Source: Sphingomonas hankookensis
Lineage (GTDB): Bacteria > Pseudomonadota > Alphaproteobacteria > Sphingomonadales > Sphingomonadaceae
Length of the DNA: 64,000 bases
Assembly: GCF_022664465.1 (NCBI RefSeq)
Contig: NZ_JAKREV010000005.1
Coordinates: 124,001 to 188,000 of the forward strand
Direction: 5' to 3'
Part shown: piece by piece, positions 46,279 to 56,316 of the stretch
How positions within the stretch are numbered: the first letter of the stretch is position 1
Layout: each line of letters opens with the position of its first letter
Program-made: the position numbers and the translations under genes
The notes under the pieces: generated by a model
Told to the model about the DNA's origin: nothing
Seen by the model: only the letters and a program-made list of their open reading frames with translations
The model's database searches: none

Positions 46279-47070
46279 TCAGGTTTCCGTTGGGGAACCT
46301 GCCGTGCGGACCGGGCCACTCACGCCGCGGTTCCACCGGCGTCGCGCCCGCGTGACTTCGCGGAGATAAAGCGCCTCGCGCACTGTCATGAGCCTGCGGG
46401 CGGTCGGGCGGCGGCCCAACACCGCGTCATGCCCCGCCGTCCACACGGCGTCGATATATCGATCGTTGTCGCGGAGGGTGTTCGGCACGCGCATTGCCTG
46501 CGCCAGGAGGCAAACCATCTCGTACGGCTTGGCGGCGCAGATGTTCGGTTCTTCTAGGCGCGCCTCGCGGACGCGATCGATCACATATGTCTTCATCTCC
46601 TCGAAATGGTGCGGAGCCTCCCATCCGCCTGTCCTGCGCCGACGGTGGCCGTCCCCGTGATCCAGGCGGATCGAACCGTTGGCGATGCGTTCCGCGAGAT
46701 CTCCGACGAGCATCGCGGTCATCGGCCCGGATGGCTTCCCGCCCATTCCGGTGAGGATGTTGAAGATCGCCACGTCGCGCAGCGGGTCGGTGCCGGACGG
46801 AATGCGCTCGATGAGCTTCAGGATGACGGGGACGTTCTCCGCGACCGCGGCGGGTACGGTCTCAAGCAACTTCTTCGCGGGCGACTTCTTCGCGGGAAGC
46901 CTTCGCGGCATCGGGTCTACCGCTTCAGGGACGGGGCGAACGACATCGTTCCAATCGACCGGACCTGGCTTGTGCGACGGCAGGCGGGTCGCCGACTCTT
47001 GAATGCGTCGGCGCCGACGCCACGTTGAGGCTCGGGCGACGTCGGCTTCTTTCTGGAGATGGCGAATCAT
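46279..47070 (-). CDS. Unknown protein of the Tn7-like region
   Basis: A 263-residue protein with a basic N-terminus (RASTWRRRRRIQES), a Lys/Ala/Pro linker (PAKKSPAKKLLE) and a mainly helical body (PVILKLIERIPSGTDPLRDV; EEPNICAAKPYEMVCLLAQA). It contains no motif I can name. It is on the same strand as the tns operon and shares a divergent 147-base promoter region with gene A at 47218. Its position suggests a regulatory or accessory role in the element; nothing in the sequence proves it. Confidence 0.55.
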   Translation of the reverse strand: MIRHLQKEADVARASTWRRRRRIQESATRLPSHKPGPVDWNDVVRPVPEAVDPMPRRLPAKKSPAKKLLETVPAAVAENVPVILKLIERIPSGTDPLRDVAIFNILTGMGGKPSGPMTAMLVGDLAERIANGSIRLDHGDGHRRRRTGGWEAPHHFEEMKTYVIDRVREARLEEPNICAAKPYEMVCLLAQAMRVPNTLRDNDRYIDAVWTAGHDAVLGRRPTARRLMTVREALYLREVTRARRRWNRGVSGPVRTAGSPTET

Positions 47071-47185
47071 TTTTGCACAATCCTCGACTGGGTGGAGGCC
47101 GCCAACTAGGTGGGCCGTCCAGGAGTGTCAATCGGTACTTGTGCAAAAACGTCTTCCGACAGTCGAAAAATGTGCAGAAAGGTGG
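47069..47185. promoter_or_regulatory. Three TGTGCAAAAA-like sites in a divergent promoter region
   Basis: TTTTTGCACAA (47071-47081) is inverted relative to TTGTGCAAAAA (about 47144-47154), and a third, ATGTGCAGAAA, lies near 47170-47180. The region is AT-richer than its surroundings and separates two divergent genes. The sites could be repressor operators or transposase-binding sites. Confidence 0.45.
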
Positions 47186-47217
47186 CGCGACCTCTCGTGA
47201 GCGGCTAGAACGCGGTC

Positions 47218-48363
47218 ATGAATGACGATCTGCGCGACGATGACGACGGCTCGGCCGGACCGGGGACGGGCTCCGCCGAATCGGGTGACGATGCGGGCCA
47301 CACGGTGCTCATCCCCTTCCTCGGCGATCCGCCGCCCCCGGCCGAGGTTGCCATGTGGGCGGCGATGTCGATGGAACGCCGGGCCAAGGCGATGCAGCGC
47401 CTGAAGACGCTCGCGCGATGGCAGGACGGCGAGGGGGACATCCCGCCCGCCCAGGCCGCGGCCGATGCCGGCGTGTCGCTGAACCGCTTCTTCGAGATGG
47501 CCAAAGCCTGGCGTGAAGCCAGGTCGCTCAGTTCGCTCGGAACCTTCGCCAAGTCATCCCGCCGCACCGATCCCCGCGAGGTTGCCCTCCAGCGGATCGT
47601 GGCTCGGGTGATCGGCAAGTGGCCGACCGGGAGCGTGAGGCAGATGGCGATGGACCTGGGTCAGGCGTTCGAGGAGGCGGGCGGGGGCAAGGTCGGTACG
47701 AGCATGCTGCGTCGCGTGGTCGAGGACGAGCTCCGCCGCCGCGAGGTCGAGGGTCAGCTGGGCAACGAGATCCAGTTCGACTGCGGTGCGTGCTCGCTGC
47801 TGCGTCCGGACGATTCGCCCTACACGCTGTTCGCCGTGCTCGACCGTGGCAGCCAGCTGCTGCTGGGGGCGGCGCTCGGCGACGTCTCGGACAGTCGGGC
47901 CGGCTATGCGGCCGCGGCGGGGGACGCGCTGCGCCGGATCGACGCCGGCCTCTTCGACGGACTGCCGTGGGTCGAGGCCGTGGCGCGCATGGCGCTGGTC
48001 GCGGGGCTGGACGCCGACCACTGGGTGGCGCTTCAGGCCCGGATGGCGTCCGCCGGAGTGAAGGCACCGGTGCAGCCGTCGACCAGCCCGAAGCGGTTCG
48101 GGCGTTACCTGAAACCGGCGGTGGGTGATCGCCTCGGCCGTCTGGACATGTGGTACGGGCGGACGGTTCCGGACGACGCGCGTGCGCCGAAGGTCGCCGA
48201 TCGCAGCCTCCGCCTCGATCCGGCGGACGCGGACGCCTTCCTCGCGGTCCAGCTCGACGAGCACGACGCGGATCGTCGTGCGCTGCTTCCCCCGGCACCC
48301 GACGCGACCCTGCCCGACGATCTTCTCGTCGCGCTGAGGACGCTGGCGGGCGGTTCGAATTGA
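47218..48363 (+). CDS. Gene A: transposase-like protein lacking a full catalytic triad
   Basis: A 381-residue protein. An acidic N-terminus leads to an HTH-like region (AAADAGVSLNRFFEMAKAWRE, about 80-100) and a second helical DNA-binding-like region (GTSMLRRVVEDELRR). Next is a sheet that looks like the RNase-H/integrase core: NEIQFDCGACSLL, then PYTLFAVLDRGSQLLLGAAL. Only the first acidic residue (in QFD) is in place; I find no D-35-E pair. It shares this order of parts with gene B at 57.9 kb. It starts at ATG 47218 with a weak ribosome site. A non-catalytic relative of TnsB is my inference; sequence comparison is needed to fix it. Confidence 0.55.
   Translation: MNDDLRDDDDGSAGPGTGSAESGDDAGHTVLIPFLGDPPPPAEVAMWAAMSMERRAKAMQRLKTLARWQDGEGDIPPAQAAADAGVSLNRFFEMAKAWREARSLSSLGTFAKSSRRTDPREVALQRIVARVIGKWPTGSVRQMAMDLGQAFEEAGGGKVGTSMLRRVVEDELRRREVEGQLGNEIQFDCGACSLLRPDDSPYTLFAVLDRGSQLLLGAALGDVSDSRAGYAAAAGDALRRIDAGLFDGLPWVEAVARMALVAGLDADHWVALQARMASAGVKAPVQPSTSPKRFGRYLKPAVGDRLGRLDMWYGRTVPDDARAPKVADRSLRLDPADADAFLAVQLDEHDADRRALLPPAPDATLPDDLLVALRTLAGGSN
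48340..48355 (+). repeat. Direct repeat, left copy (3' end of gene A)
   Basis: ACGCTGGCGGGCGGTT, the last codons of gene A, recurs exactly at 57881-57896. Extended leftwards it is CTGA plus two mismatches, 22 bases in all. The two copies bound a 9.5-kb segment. Confidence 0.65.
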
Positions 48364-48487
48364 CCTGACTCGCTATTCAACCGGAGGTGGCACATCGGCC
48401 CTGTCAGGCGGACCCGATCAGGGTCTCGATCATCACGTGTTCCGGGTAAGGTTGCGACGGTCGGATATCTCCCGCTTGCGTGCTCAA

Positions 48488-48534
48488 TGTTGGCTCCAGT
48501 CGATATGGCTCGCCACTTTATGCGCGAGTGACTC
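48488..48534 (+). repeat. Terminal inverted repeat, left (TGTTGG...)
   Basis: TGTTGGCTCCAGTCGATATG matches the reverse complement of 57343-57362 without error. Over 47 bases about 40 agree. TGT at one outer edge and ACA at the other are typical of transposon ends. It lies in the 303-base gap between gene A and the sensor kinase gene; no gene is there. Confidence 0.8.
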
Positions 48535-48597
48535 CTCATTGCGGCGTGCCGACCTCGACCAGCATTCTTGAAAACGATGGTCAAACGGGAAAGCTTG

Positions 48598-48614
48598 CGG
48601 CTTCTCAGAAGCCG
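48598..48614 (-). terminator. Hairpin after the sensor kinase gene
   Basis: CGGCTTCTCAGAAGCCG: 8-bp perfect stem with a one-base centre, 53 bases after the kinase stop. There is no strong T-run, so terminator function is uncertain. Confidence 0.35.
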
Positions 48615-48666
48615 TCGTTCACTCAGGTTTCGAGAACCCCAAAGCCGACCGCCAGCGACTCTCGCT

Positions 48667-49992
48667 CTATTTGGGGAGCCGTATGGTGACACCGAAGGCC
48701 CGCTCGGATCGGGACAGAAGGGCATCGCCGCCATGACCGACGGCAACGGCGCGAACCAGGGCAAGGCCCAGCCCATGTCCGTCCGTGGTGCGTGACGCCT
48801 CGGCGCGCGCGAAACGCTGAAACAGGCGTTTTTCATCAGCGGGGGCAACGCCCGGGCCGTCATCCTCCAGCGTCACCTCGATCGCATCCTGCGTCGCCGT
48901 CGCAGCCAGTGTGGCTGTGGTGCCGGGCGGCGTGTGGCGCAACACGTTCTCCAACAGGTTCGACAGCGCCTGAGCCAGCAGACGGCGGTCGCCCTCGACA
49001 CGCAAGCAGGCCGGAATATCCGTCGATAACAGGTGGCCGCCGGCCTCGAAGTCGGGGCGATAGGTTTCGGCCATGTCCTCCAGCAGCGCCGACAGGTCGA
49101 TCGATCCTAACGCTCGACGTTCAGCCAGCCCTTCGACTTCGGCGATGCGCAGCAGCGCGGCGAATATCTCCAGCAAATCGTCGGCTTGCCGCCGTGCCGC
49201 CTCGATCGCGTCTGTGTCCCCGGCCGCGGCGCAATCAAGCTGGTTGCACAGGCGGGTAAGGGGGGTGCGCAGGTCGTGCGCCACGTCGGTCGATACCTGC
49301 CGCAGATTGTCCATCAGCGCGGCCATGCGGTCGAGCATCCGGTTGAGCGTGGCGGCGAGGCGATCGAACTCGCTGTCCGAACCGTCGCGTGGCACCCGCT
49401 GCGTCAGGTCGCCGGCGATGATCGCCTGCGCAGTGGCATCGATGCGCGACAGCCGAAGCCGCGTCAGCCATCCCACCAGCACGGCCGCGCCGATGCCCAG
49501 CGCCAGCATCGCCGCCAGCGCGGTCGCGAACAGCGACGCCAGCGTCCGGTCAATCGCGGCAAGGTCGCGCCGATCAGCAACGACGGCGAGCATCCCGCCG
49601 CGCAGCGGCGTTACGAGCGCCTGACCGACGCCGGTCGCATCGCCGCGGCGGAACCCGAAATGCTCCTGATAACCGGGCGTTGGTGCTGCAAGCGGGATGA
49701 TCGTCGCCGCAATCGTCCGGCCGGCGCGATCGATCAGCAAATAATCGAGGCTGGCTTCGTTGCGCGCATCCTCGCGCAGACGGATCGCCTCGGACACCGC
49801 CGTCAGACCACCTTCGCGCGCTTCTGCGACAAGCGCGCGTGTCTCCACCGCGACCCGGTGGTCCAGTTGCTCCTCCAGTGCCTCGTGCGTCACCTCATAG
49901 GCGACCGCACCGATTGCCAAGGTCGCGGCGCTGAACGCCAGCGCGACCAGCACAACGATGCCGAAGGTCGAGCGCCAGAGGCGGGCGAGCAT
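48667..49992 (-). CDS. Sensor histidine kinase of a metal-responsive type two-component system
   Basis: A 441-residue inner-membrane kinase. Two membrane helices (about 9-32 and 158-180) bracket a periplasmic sensor. A HAMP domain follows (RLSRIDATAQAIIAGDLTQR), then the H-box VAHDLRTPLTRL with the phospho-acceptor His, the N-box LSNLLENVLRHTPPG and G-boxes (LEDDGPGV, GHGLGLALV). Context with an RND metal pump suggests it senses a periplasmic metal, but the sensor lacks a recognisable Cys/His/Met cluster. The ATG directly abuts the regulator's stop (no gap). Confidence 0.9.
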   Translation of the reverse strand: MLARLWRSTFGIVVLVALAFSAATLAIGAVAYEVTHEALEEQLDHRVAVETRALVAEAREGGLTAVSEAIRLREDARNEASLDYLLIDRAGRTIAATIIPLAAPTPGYQEHFGFRRGDATGVGQALVTPLRGGMLAVVADRRDLAAIDRTLASLFATALAAMLALGIGAAVLVGWLTRLRLSRIDATAQAIIAGDLTQRVPRDGSDSEFDRLAATLNRMLDRMAALMDNLRQVSTDVAHDLRTPLTRLCNQLDCAAAGDTDAIEAARRQADDLLEIFAALLRIAEVEGLAERRALGSIDLSALLEDMAETYRPDFEAGGHLLSTDIPACLRVEGDRRLLAQALSNLLENVLRHTPPGTTATLAATATQDAIEVTLEDDGPGVAPADEKRLFQRFARAEASRTTDGHGLGLALVRAVAVGHGGDALLSRSERAFGVTIRLPK

Positions 49993-50670
49993 CTATTCGC
50001 CCCGGATCATGTAGCCGGCACCGCGCACCGTCTCGATTGCATCAGCGTCGAAGCCGGCGTTGAGCTTAGAGCGCAGTCGACTCAGATGCGTCTCGACGAT
50101 GTTGGTCTTCGGATCGAAATCGAAATCCCACACCCGCTCCAGCAGCATGGTGCGCGTCATCACCCGGCGCGGGTTGCGCATCAGCTCCGCGAGCAACGCA
50201 AACTCGCGGGGTTGCAAGGTGACGCGCCGGCCATCGCGTTCGACAGTGCGGCGATGCAGGTCGAGAACGATATCGTCAACTCGCAGCAGATGCGTGTCAT
50301 CGCCGCGTGGTGCCGGCCGGCGCGCCAGCGCATTGAGGCGGGCGGCCAGCTCGGAGAAGGCGAAGGGCTTGACCAGATAGTCGTCGGCACCGCCCTCCAG
50401 CCCTTCGACGCGATCGGCGATCCCGCCGACTGCGGTCAGCATCAGAACCGGGGTGACATCGCCGGCCGCGCGCAACGCCTTCACCAGCGCCAGCCCGTCG
50501 AGGCCAGGCAGCATCCTATCGACCACAATCGCATCGAACCCGCCCCCAGTCGCCTGGAACAGCCCGTCGCGGCCATCCTCGCTGACCGCGACCTGATGCC
50601 CGGCCTGGCCCAGCCCCTGCGCGACGAAGGCGCGGGTGTCGCTATCATCCTCGACGATCAATATCCGCAT
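49993..50670 (-). CDS. OmpR/PhoB-family response regulator
   Basis: A 225-residue regulator. The receiver domain has acidic residues E7-D8-D9 and phospho-acceptor D51 (FDAIVVDRMLPG), then the TAVGG and DDYLVKPF switch region with the conserved Lys. The C-terminal winged helix (LQPREFALLAELMRNPRRVM and TNIVETHLSRLRSKL) binds DNA. MRILIVEDD at 50670 is the true start; the longer frame runs into the neighbouring gene. It is encoded with the kinase downstream and the efflux genes upstream on one strand, so it probably controls the pump. Confidence 0.93.
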   Translation of the reverse strand: MRILIVEDDSDTRAFVAQGLGQAGHQVAVSEDGRDGLFQATGGGFDAIVVDRMLPGLDGLALVKALRAAGDVTPVLMLTAVGGIADRVEGLEGGADDYLVKPFAFSELAARLNALARRPAPRGDDTHLLRVDDIVLDLHRRTVERDGRRVTLQPREFALLAELMRNPRRVMTRTMLLERVWDFDFDPKTNIVETHLSRLRSKLNAGFDADAIETVRGAGYMIRGE

Positions 50671-50677
50671 TGCCCGA

Positions 50678-52054
50678 TTATCGCGCAGCCGCGTCGGTTC
50701 GCCAACCGCCGCCCAGCGCACGGAACAGTGCAACCTCGTTCTGCGACACCGCCAGATCGGACTGGACCTGTTGCAGCGTCGCCGACGCGGTCGCGCGCTG
50801 CGCATCGACCTGGAGCAGGCCGGGCGCGTCGCCGAGCCGGACACGCGCGGCGGCGCGCCGCGCATAGGCCTGCGCCTCGCGCGAGGCGGTCGCCAGATCG
50901 CGGTTGCGACGGGTTTCGGCGTCGTAGGTCGCCAGCGCCGTTTCGACCTCGCGCAGCGCACGCAGCACCGCCACGTCCCATCCGGCCAGTGCCGCGCGCT
51001 CGGTCGCGCGGGCTTGTTCCAGCCTTGCGCGCGCTGGTGCCTGATTGGGGAAGGCCCAGCTGACGAGCGGGGTCACCGCCGCGCTGATCCCGCCGGATAG
51101 CAGCCCAACGGCCCCGCCCAGATTGACGCGAGGGTAGAGGTCCGCGCGCGCCACTCCGATCCGCGCGGCCGCAGCGGCAAGGCGGCGCTCCGCCTCGCGC
51201 ACATCGGGGCGGCGCAGCAGCAGCACGGTCCCGTCGCCGACCGGCGCTGCTCCGCGCAAGCGCGGCGCAGCGGTGCAGGTGAAGCGCCAGGCGCGGGCCT
51301 CGGCGGGCGGGCGGCCTTGCAGCGTGGCGAGCCGGTACAGCGCATTAGCGCGCTGCGCCTCGAGGGGCGCGATGGCGGCACGGGTGGCAGCGGCGATCGT
51401 CGCGACCTGCGAGACTTCCAGCGGCGACACCTCGCCCGCGCGGAGCTGTTCGCGCACCAGCCCGACCGATCGATCCTGCGCCGCGGCGACTTCGCGCGCG
51501 GTCGCGATGGCGCGGGTCGATCCGCACAGGTCGACATAGGCCAGCACGGTATCGGCGACGACCGCAACGCGCAGCCCGTCGACGACGGCCGCCTGCGCCT
51601 CGGCATCAGCGTCCGCCGCGGTCGCAGCGGAGCGCAGCCGGCCGAACAGGTCGAGGTCCCAGCTCGCGGTTGCGGCGATATCGTAATCCGTCGTCGGCAC
51701 GTTGCCCGACGCGCTCGGCTGTCCGGCGGGATTGTCGACGCCGAGCGCACTCTCGATCGTCGTCTGCGGCAACCGCGCCGCCCGCGCCTGTTGCAAGGCC
51801 GCGCGTGCGCCGTCGAGATTGGCATAGGCGACGCGCAGGTCGGCGTTGGCGATCAGGGCCGAGCGGACCAATCCGTCGAGCACAGGATCGTCGTAGAGCC
51901 GCCACCACTCGTCGGGAACGGGCGCGATCGAGGCCACCGGAAGCGCTGCGAACGCCCCGGTTGCACTGGCCGGCGCCACGGTGGGCGGCGGCTTGGGCAC
52001 GCTCATGCAGGCGGACGCGAGCAGGGCTGCGGCGGGGGCCAGGCGGCGGATCAT
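50678..52054 (-). CDS. NodT/CusC-type outer-membrane efflux lipoprotein
   Basis: A 458-residue TolC-like outer-membrane channel of the NodT family. The signal ends in a lipobox-like SACMS (Cys about 16). Two OEP repeats follow: PDEWWRLYDDPVLDGLVRSA, then LRVAVVADTVLAYVDL and the second-half RRPDVREAERRLAAAAARIG. The ATG overlaps the RND pump's stop (ATGA). Last structural gene of the cusB-cusA-cusC type operon, followed after seven bases by the response regulator. Confidence 0.92.
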   Translation of the reverse strand: MIRRLAPAAALLASACMSVPKPPPTVAPASATGAFAALPVASIAPVPDEWWRLYDDPVLDGLVRSALIANADLRVAYANLDGARAALQQARAARLPQTTIESALGVDNPAGQPSASGNVPTTDYDIAATASWDLDLFGRLRSAATAADADAEAQAAVVDGLRVAVVADTVLAYVDLCGSTRAIATAREVAAAQDRSVGLVREQLRAGEVSPLEVSQVATIAAATRAAIAPLEAQRANALYRLATLQGRPPAEARAWRFTCTAAPRLRGAAPVGDGTVLLLRRPDVREAERRLAAAAARIGVARADLYPRVNLGGAVGLLSGGISAAVTPLVSWAFPNQAPARARLEQARATERAALAGWDVAVLRALREVETALATYDAETRRNRDLATASREAQAYARRAAARVRLGDAPGLLQVDAQRATASATLQQVQSDLAVSQNEVALFRALGGGWRTDAAAR

Positions 52055-55000
52055 GCCAGCGCCTCCTTGTGCGCGGTGGCAGGCGGCACGGCGCGTTCCT
52101 CGCCATAGCGGGCATAGAGCGCGGGCAGCAGCAGCAGGTTGAGCGCGGTCGAGGAGATGAGGCCGCCCAGGATCACGATCGCCATCGGATGCTCGATCTC
52201 GTGCCCCGGCGCGTTGCCCGCGACGATCAGCGGCACCAGCGCGAGGCCGGCGCAGGCGGCGGTCATGAGGATCGGCACCAGACGCTCTTCCGCGCCGCGC
52301 AGCACCAGTTCGCGGCCGAAGGTCATCCCCTCGTGGCGTTCGAGATGCTGATAGTGCGATAGCAGCATGATGCCGTTGCGCGCGGCGATGCCGATGACGG
52401 TGACGAACCCGACCAGCGACCCCAGCGATAGCACCCCGCCGGTCAGCGCGACCGCGACCACGCCCCCGACCAGCGCGAAGGGCAGGCTGACGGCGACCAG
52501 CGCGGTGATGCGGCGCGAGCGGAACTCCATCCAGACCAGCAGCAGGATGCCGACAAGGCATAGCGCGCCGATGCTCCAGAGCCGGCCGCGCGATTCCTTC
52601 AGCGCGGCATATTCGCCCAGCACCTGCGGGTGATAGCCGGTCGCGAACGGCACCTTCGCAACCGCGGCGTCAACCGCCTGCGCCACGGTGCCGAGGTCCG
52701 CGCCAGCGACGTTCATCGTCACGTCGAGGCGGCGCTGGCCGTTCTCGCGCTTCACCTCATTGGGCGCGGGCGCGATCTCGATATCGGCGATATCACCGAG
52801 CCGCACCGGCGCGCCGGTGACGGGTGCCTGGATCATCAGGTCGCGGAGCGCATGGACGCTGTTCCGCACCTTGGGCTCGCCCCACACCGCCACGTCGAAC
52901 GCGCGCTGGTCGCGGTAGATTTCGCCGACCTTGGCCTGCGCGACCAGCACCTGCGCCTGTCGGCGGACCTCGCCCGATGTAAGTCCAAGCCGCGCCAGTT
53001 CGGCAGGCCGCGGGCGGATGCGGATTTGCGGGACCAGCACCTGACTTTCCAGCTTCAGGTCGGAGACGCCCTGGATGCCGCCGACCGCATCGCGAACACG
53101 CGCGCCGGCCGCGCGCAGCTCCACCTGGTCGGGGCCATAGATACGCACGACGATGGTGGCGCCGGCACCCGTCAGCACTTCCTTGATCCGCTCGCGCAGA
53201 TAGGTGAGCACGTCGCGATAGAGGCCGGGATACCCTTCGACCACTTCCTTGATCCGCTTCACCGACGCATCGTAATCGGCATTCTCGTCTAGGCTGATCC
53301 ACAATTCGGTGAAGTTGGGGCCAACCACCTCGTCGGCTTGCTCGGCCCGACCGATATGAGCCCCGAAGTTACGCACGCCGGGGATCGAGCGGAGCTCCTT
53401 CGATGCCCGGATCGTGATACGATCCATCGCCTCGATCGACGTGCCCGGCTTCTCGACGAAGTGCATCAGGAAGTCGGTCTCGCGGAAATCGGGGAGGAAC
53501 TGGTCCTTGAAGGTTGCATAGCCGACCCCGGCGAGCAGCAAACCGCCCGCCACGATCCCGACCGCCAGCGTCGGTCTCCCGACGACGCGCGGCAGGAAGC
53601 CGACATAGCGACGCTTCAACCCGGCGACGATGCGGGTGTCGCGCTCCTCGGTCAGCGGCGCGTTCGGCAGGAGCAGCAGGCACATCGCCGGCGTCACGGT
53701 CAGCGCGACCAGCAGCGACATGCCGATTGCCAGCACATAGGCGATGGCAAGCGGCTGGAAGAAGGTGCCCGCCACCCCGCCGAGGAAGAAGATCGGCACG
53801 AACACCAGCATCACGATCAGCGAGGCGAACACGACCGCCGAGCGTACCTCCAGCGACGCGGCCAGCACCACCGCGAAGGCCGGCCTGGGATCGGCGGACT
53901 CGCGGTTCAGCCGCAGCCGGCGCGCGATATTCTCCACGTCGATGATCGCATCGTCGACCACCTCGCCCAGCGCGATGACGAGGCCGGCGATAATCATCAC
54001 GTTGATCGTCGCACCCGACCACAGCAGCATCAGCCCCGCGCCGAGCAGCGACAGCGGGATCGCAACGAGGCTGATCGTCGCCTGCCGCCAGTCGCGGGTA
54101 AAGAGGAACAGCACCGCCGCCACCAGCGCGCAGCCGATCATCAGCGCACGGGTGAGATTGTCGATCGAGCGTTCGATGAAGGTCGCCGGCCGGAAGATGG
54201 TCGTATCGACCTTCACGTCCTTCAAGCCCGGCTTCAGCTCGGCGAACGCGGCCTCGACCGCACGGGTCAGCTCCAGCGTGTTGGCGGTAGGCTGTTTCTC
54301 GACGATCAGCATGATGCCGGGGCCGTCGTCGATGATCGCGTTGCCGATCGGCGCATTGAAGCCGTCGACCACCCGCGCGACGTCGCCGATCCTGACCGGC
54401 GCTTCGCCCGCCTGCTTGACGATCGCCCGGGCGAGGTCGGCCGCGGTCTGCACGGTGCCCGTCTGCTGCACCGCAAGCCGCTGGTTGGGGGTGTCGACGA
54501 ACCCGCCGCCCCCGACCAGCACCGCATCGCCCGCTGCGGCGCGGACCTCCGCCAGCGTCACGCCCGCCGCGCGCAGGCGGTCGGGATCGACCAGCACCTG
54601 CAACTGCCGGTCGCGCTGGCCCCAGACCGCGACGTTGGCGACGCCGGGCACCGCCATCAGCCGCGGCCGGATCGTCCAGCGCACTAGTTCGGACAACTGC
54701 ATCTGGTCGAGCTTGGTCGACGACAGTCCGACCTTCATCGCGCGACTGGTCGAGGACAGCGGCGGCATGAGCACCGGCTGTCGCGCCGCGAGCGGCAGGC
54801 GCGGCTGCACCTGCGCGATCCGCTCGCCGACCATCTGCCGTGCGCGGATCACATCGGACCCGCGCTCGAACAGGATCTGCACCGACGACAGGCCCAGCAC
54901 CGATTTGGATCGCAGCGTCATGAGGCCGGGGACGCCGTTGACCGCGGTCTCGATCGGCACCGTGACGAGGCTTTCGACCTCCTCGGTCGACAGACCCGGT

Positions 55001-55158
55001 GCCTCGGTCTGGATTTCGACCATCGGCGGCGCGAACTCGGGAAACACGTCGAGCGGCACGTCGCGCCCGGCGCGGACCCCGAGCACCACCAGCAGCGCGG
55101 CGAGGACGAGGACGAGGACGCGCTGCGCCAGCGCGAAATGAACGAGCCGGCCAAGCAT
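52051..55158 (-). CDS. CusA/CzcA-family heavy-metal RND efflux pump
   Basis: A 1035-residue proton-driven inner-membrane pump. The N-terminal helix [20 protein letters not shown] is followed by [20 protein letters not shown] and the porter domain. TM4 has the motif [20 protein letters not shown], where the acidic pair takes the place of the family's proton-relay residues. Two groups of six helices and two large periplasmic loops are in place. I cannot tell Cu/Ag from Zn/Co/Ni from this. ATG 55158 overlaps the adaptor's stop by one base. Confidence 0.93.
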   Translation of the reverse strand: MLGRLVHFALAQRVLVLVLAALLVVLGVRAGRDVPLDVFPEFAPPMVEIQTEAPGLSTEEVESLVTVPIETAVNGVPGLMTLRSKSVLGLSSVQILFERGSDVIRARQMVGERIAQVQPRLPLAARQPVLMPPLSSTSRAMKVGLSSTKLDQMQLSELVRWTIRPRLMAVPGVANVAVWGQRDRQLQVLVDPDRLRAAGVTLAEVRAAAGDAVLVGGGGFVDTPNQRLAVQQTGTVQTAADLARAIVKQAGEAPVRIGDVARVVDGFNAPIGNAIIDDGPGIMLIVEKQPTANTLELTRAVEAAFAELKPGLKDVKVDTTIFRPATFIERSIDNLTRALMIGCALVAAVLFLFTRDWRQATISLVAIPLSLLGAGLMLLWSGATINVMIIAGLVIALGEVVDDAIIDVENIARRLRLNRESADPRPAFAVVLAASLEVRSAVVFASLIVMLVFVPIFFLGGVAGTFFQPLAIAYVLAIGMSLLVALTVTPAMCLLLLPNAPLTEERDTRIVAGLKRRYVGFLPRVVGRPTLAVGIVAGGLLLAGVGYATFKDQFLPDFRETDFLMHFVEKPGTSIEAMDRITIRASKELRSIPGVRNFGAHIGRAEQADEVVGPNFTELWISLDENADYDASVKRIKEVVEGYPGLYRDVLTYLRERIKEVLTGAGATIVVRIYGPDQVELRAAGARVRDAVGGIQGVSDLKLESQVLVPQIRIRPRPAELARLGLTSGEVRRQAQVLVAQAKVGEIYRDQRAFDVAVWGEPKVRNSVHALRDLMIQAPVTGAPVRLGDIADIEIAPAPNEVKRENGQRRLDVTMNVAGADLGTVAQAVDAAVAKVPFATGYHPQVLGEYAALKESRGRLWSIGALCLVGILLLVWMEFRSRRITALVAVSLPFALVGGVVAVALTGGVLSLGSLVGFVTVIGIAARNGIMLLSHYQHLERHEGMTFGRELVLRGAEERLVPILMTAACAGLALVPLIVAGNAPGHEIEHPMAIVILGGLISSTALNLLLLPALYARYGEERAVPPATAHKEALA

Positions 55159-56135
55159 CAGTGCGCCGCCCCGAACTCGGTGCCGAACAGCTCCGCCGCG
55201 CCATCGGTCACGACCTGCGCCCCAGTGGACAGTCCGCGCGCCAGCAGCGCCCGTCCGCCGCTCTCCGATGCCACCTCGACACGCTGGCGGACGAAGGTAT
55301 CGGGCGCGGTCTTCTGATAGACCCACTCGCCGCCATGAATGTCGCGCAGGATCGCGGCAGACGGCACCGACAGGCCCTCCGTCTGCCCCGCGAGCGGCAG
55401 GTCGACCGACACGCGCTGGCCGACCCGGAAGGCACGGTCGCGATTGTCGACCGCGTAATAGAGGTCGACCGTCCCCGCCACGGTGTTCGCCGAGGGTGGT
55501 GCCTGCACCGGGCGCGCCGAACGGGGGGCACCACCTTCGCCGAGGGTGCGGACCGTGGCGGCGGCTTCGCGGCGCACCTCGCCCATATCACTGCCGAACA
55601 CCGACGCGCGAACCCACAGCACGGGTTGCGCCCCGAGCGAGGCGACCGCCGGTCCAAGCAGCCGGCGCTGCTGCCGCGCCGCGCCTAATGCCGCCTGCGC
55701 CGCGGCCAATGCCGCCGCGGCTTCGTCGCGCGCCCGCACGCTGCCCGCCTCCTCGCGCACCAGGCTCGCGGCGCGATCGAGCGCGATCCGCGCGAGCCGC
55801 GCCTGTGCCGTGGCACGCGCCAGCTCGGCGTCGGCCGCCGCCTGCTGGCTGCCGATCTGCTGGAGGTTGGTGGTCGAATTGACCGGCACGCCGTTGGCGC
55901 TGATCGGCGGCACGACGATCTCGCCGGCCACCTCGCGCGTCGCCATGGCCGATCCGCCACCCACCCGCGCCAGCGCGATGCCCAACCGCTGCTGCGCCTG
56001 GGGGGTCAGGGTTAGCTTCAACAGCTCGCTCTCATCCGCGATCGTTTCGGCATGGGCGGGCGGCGCGGGCGGCTTGGCGGCCTGCTCACCACAGCCGGCG
56101 AGCAGGATCGGGATCAAAAGGAAGGTCTGGCGCAT
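55158..56135 (-). CDS. Periplasmic adaptor (CusB-like) lipoprotein
   Basis: A 325-residue membrane fusion protein. The lipobox signal MRQTFLLIPILLAGCGEQAA is followed by a barrel strand, an Ala-rich helical hairpin (about 95-155), a lipoyl half (AQPVLWVRASVFGSDMGEVR) and beta-barrel parts (RVSVDLPLAGQTEGLSVPSA). It is shorter than CusB (about 400) and lacks the N-terminal metal-binding extension. First gene of the pump operon; the promoter must lie in the 181 bases before it, shared with the divergent COG4705 gene. Confidence 0.88.
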   Translation of the reverse strand: MRQTFLLIPILLAGCGEQAAKPPAPPAHAETIADESELLKLTLTPQAQQRLGIALARVGGGSAMATREVAGEIVVPPISANGVPVNSTTNLQQIGSQQAAADAELARATAQARLARIALDRAASLVREEAGSVRARDEAAAALAAAQAALGAARQQRRLLGPAVASLGAQPVLWVRASVFGSDMGEVRREAAATVRTLGEGGAPRSARPVQAPPSANTVAGTVDLYYAVDNRDRAFRVGQRVSVDLPLAGQTEGLSVPSAAILRDIHGGEWVYQKTAPDTFVRQRVEVASESGGRALLARGLSTGAQVVTDGAAELFGTEFGAAH

Positions 56136-56316
56136 CGTGGGGGCCTAGCCGCGCAACGATGGGGGCCGCTGGAGCCGACTATACAAAGTCCCAATGTCAC
56201 GGGTCGGGGTCCGCGATGGACTTGCGTTTCGGAAAGGGACCGCTGACCTGAACACCAGTTGTGGAGCGCGGCAGCCTGTCGGTGCGCCATCGGTTGTTGG
56301 CAAGGGACATGCGGCC

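Noticed and set aside
38000..48400. A CRISPR array or Cas genes serving the Tn7-like module
   Set aside because: No evenly spaced direct repeats and no Cas-like proteins are seen between the tRNA and gene A.
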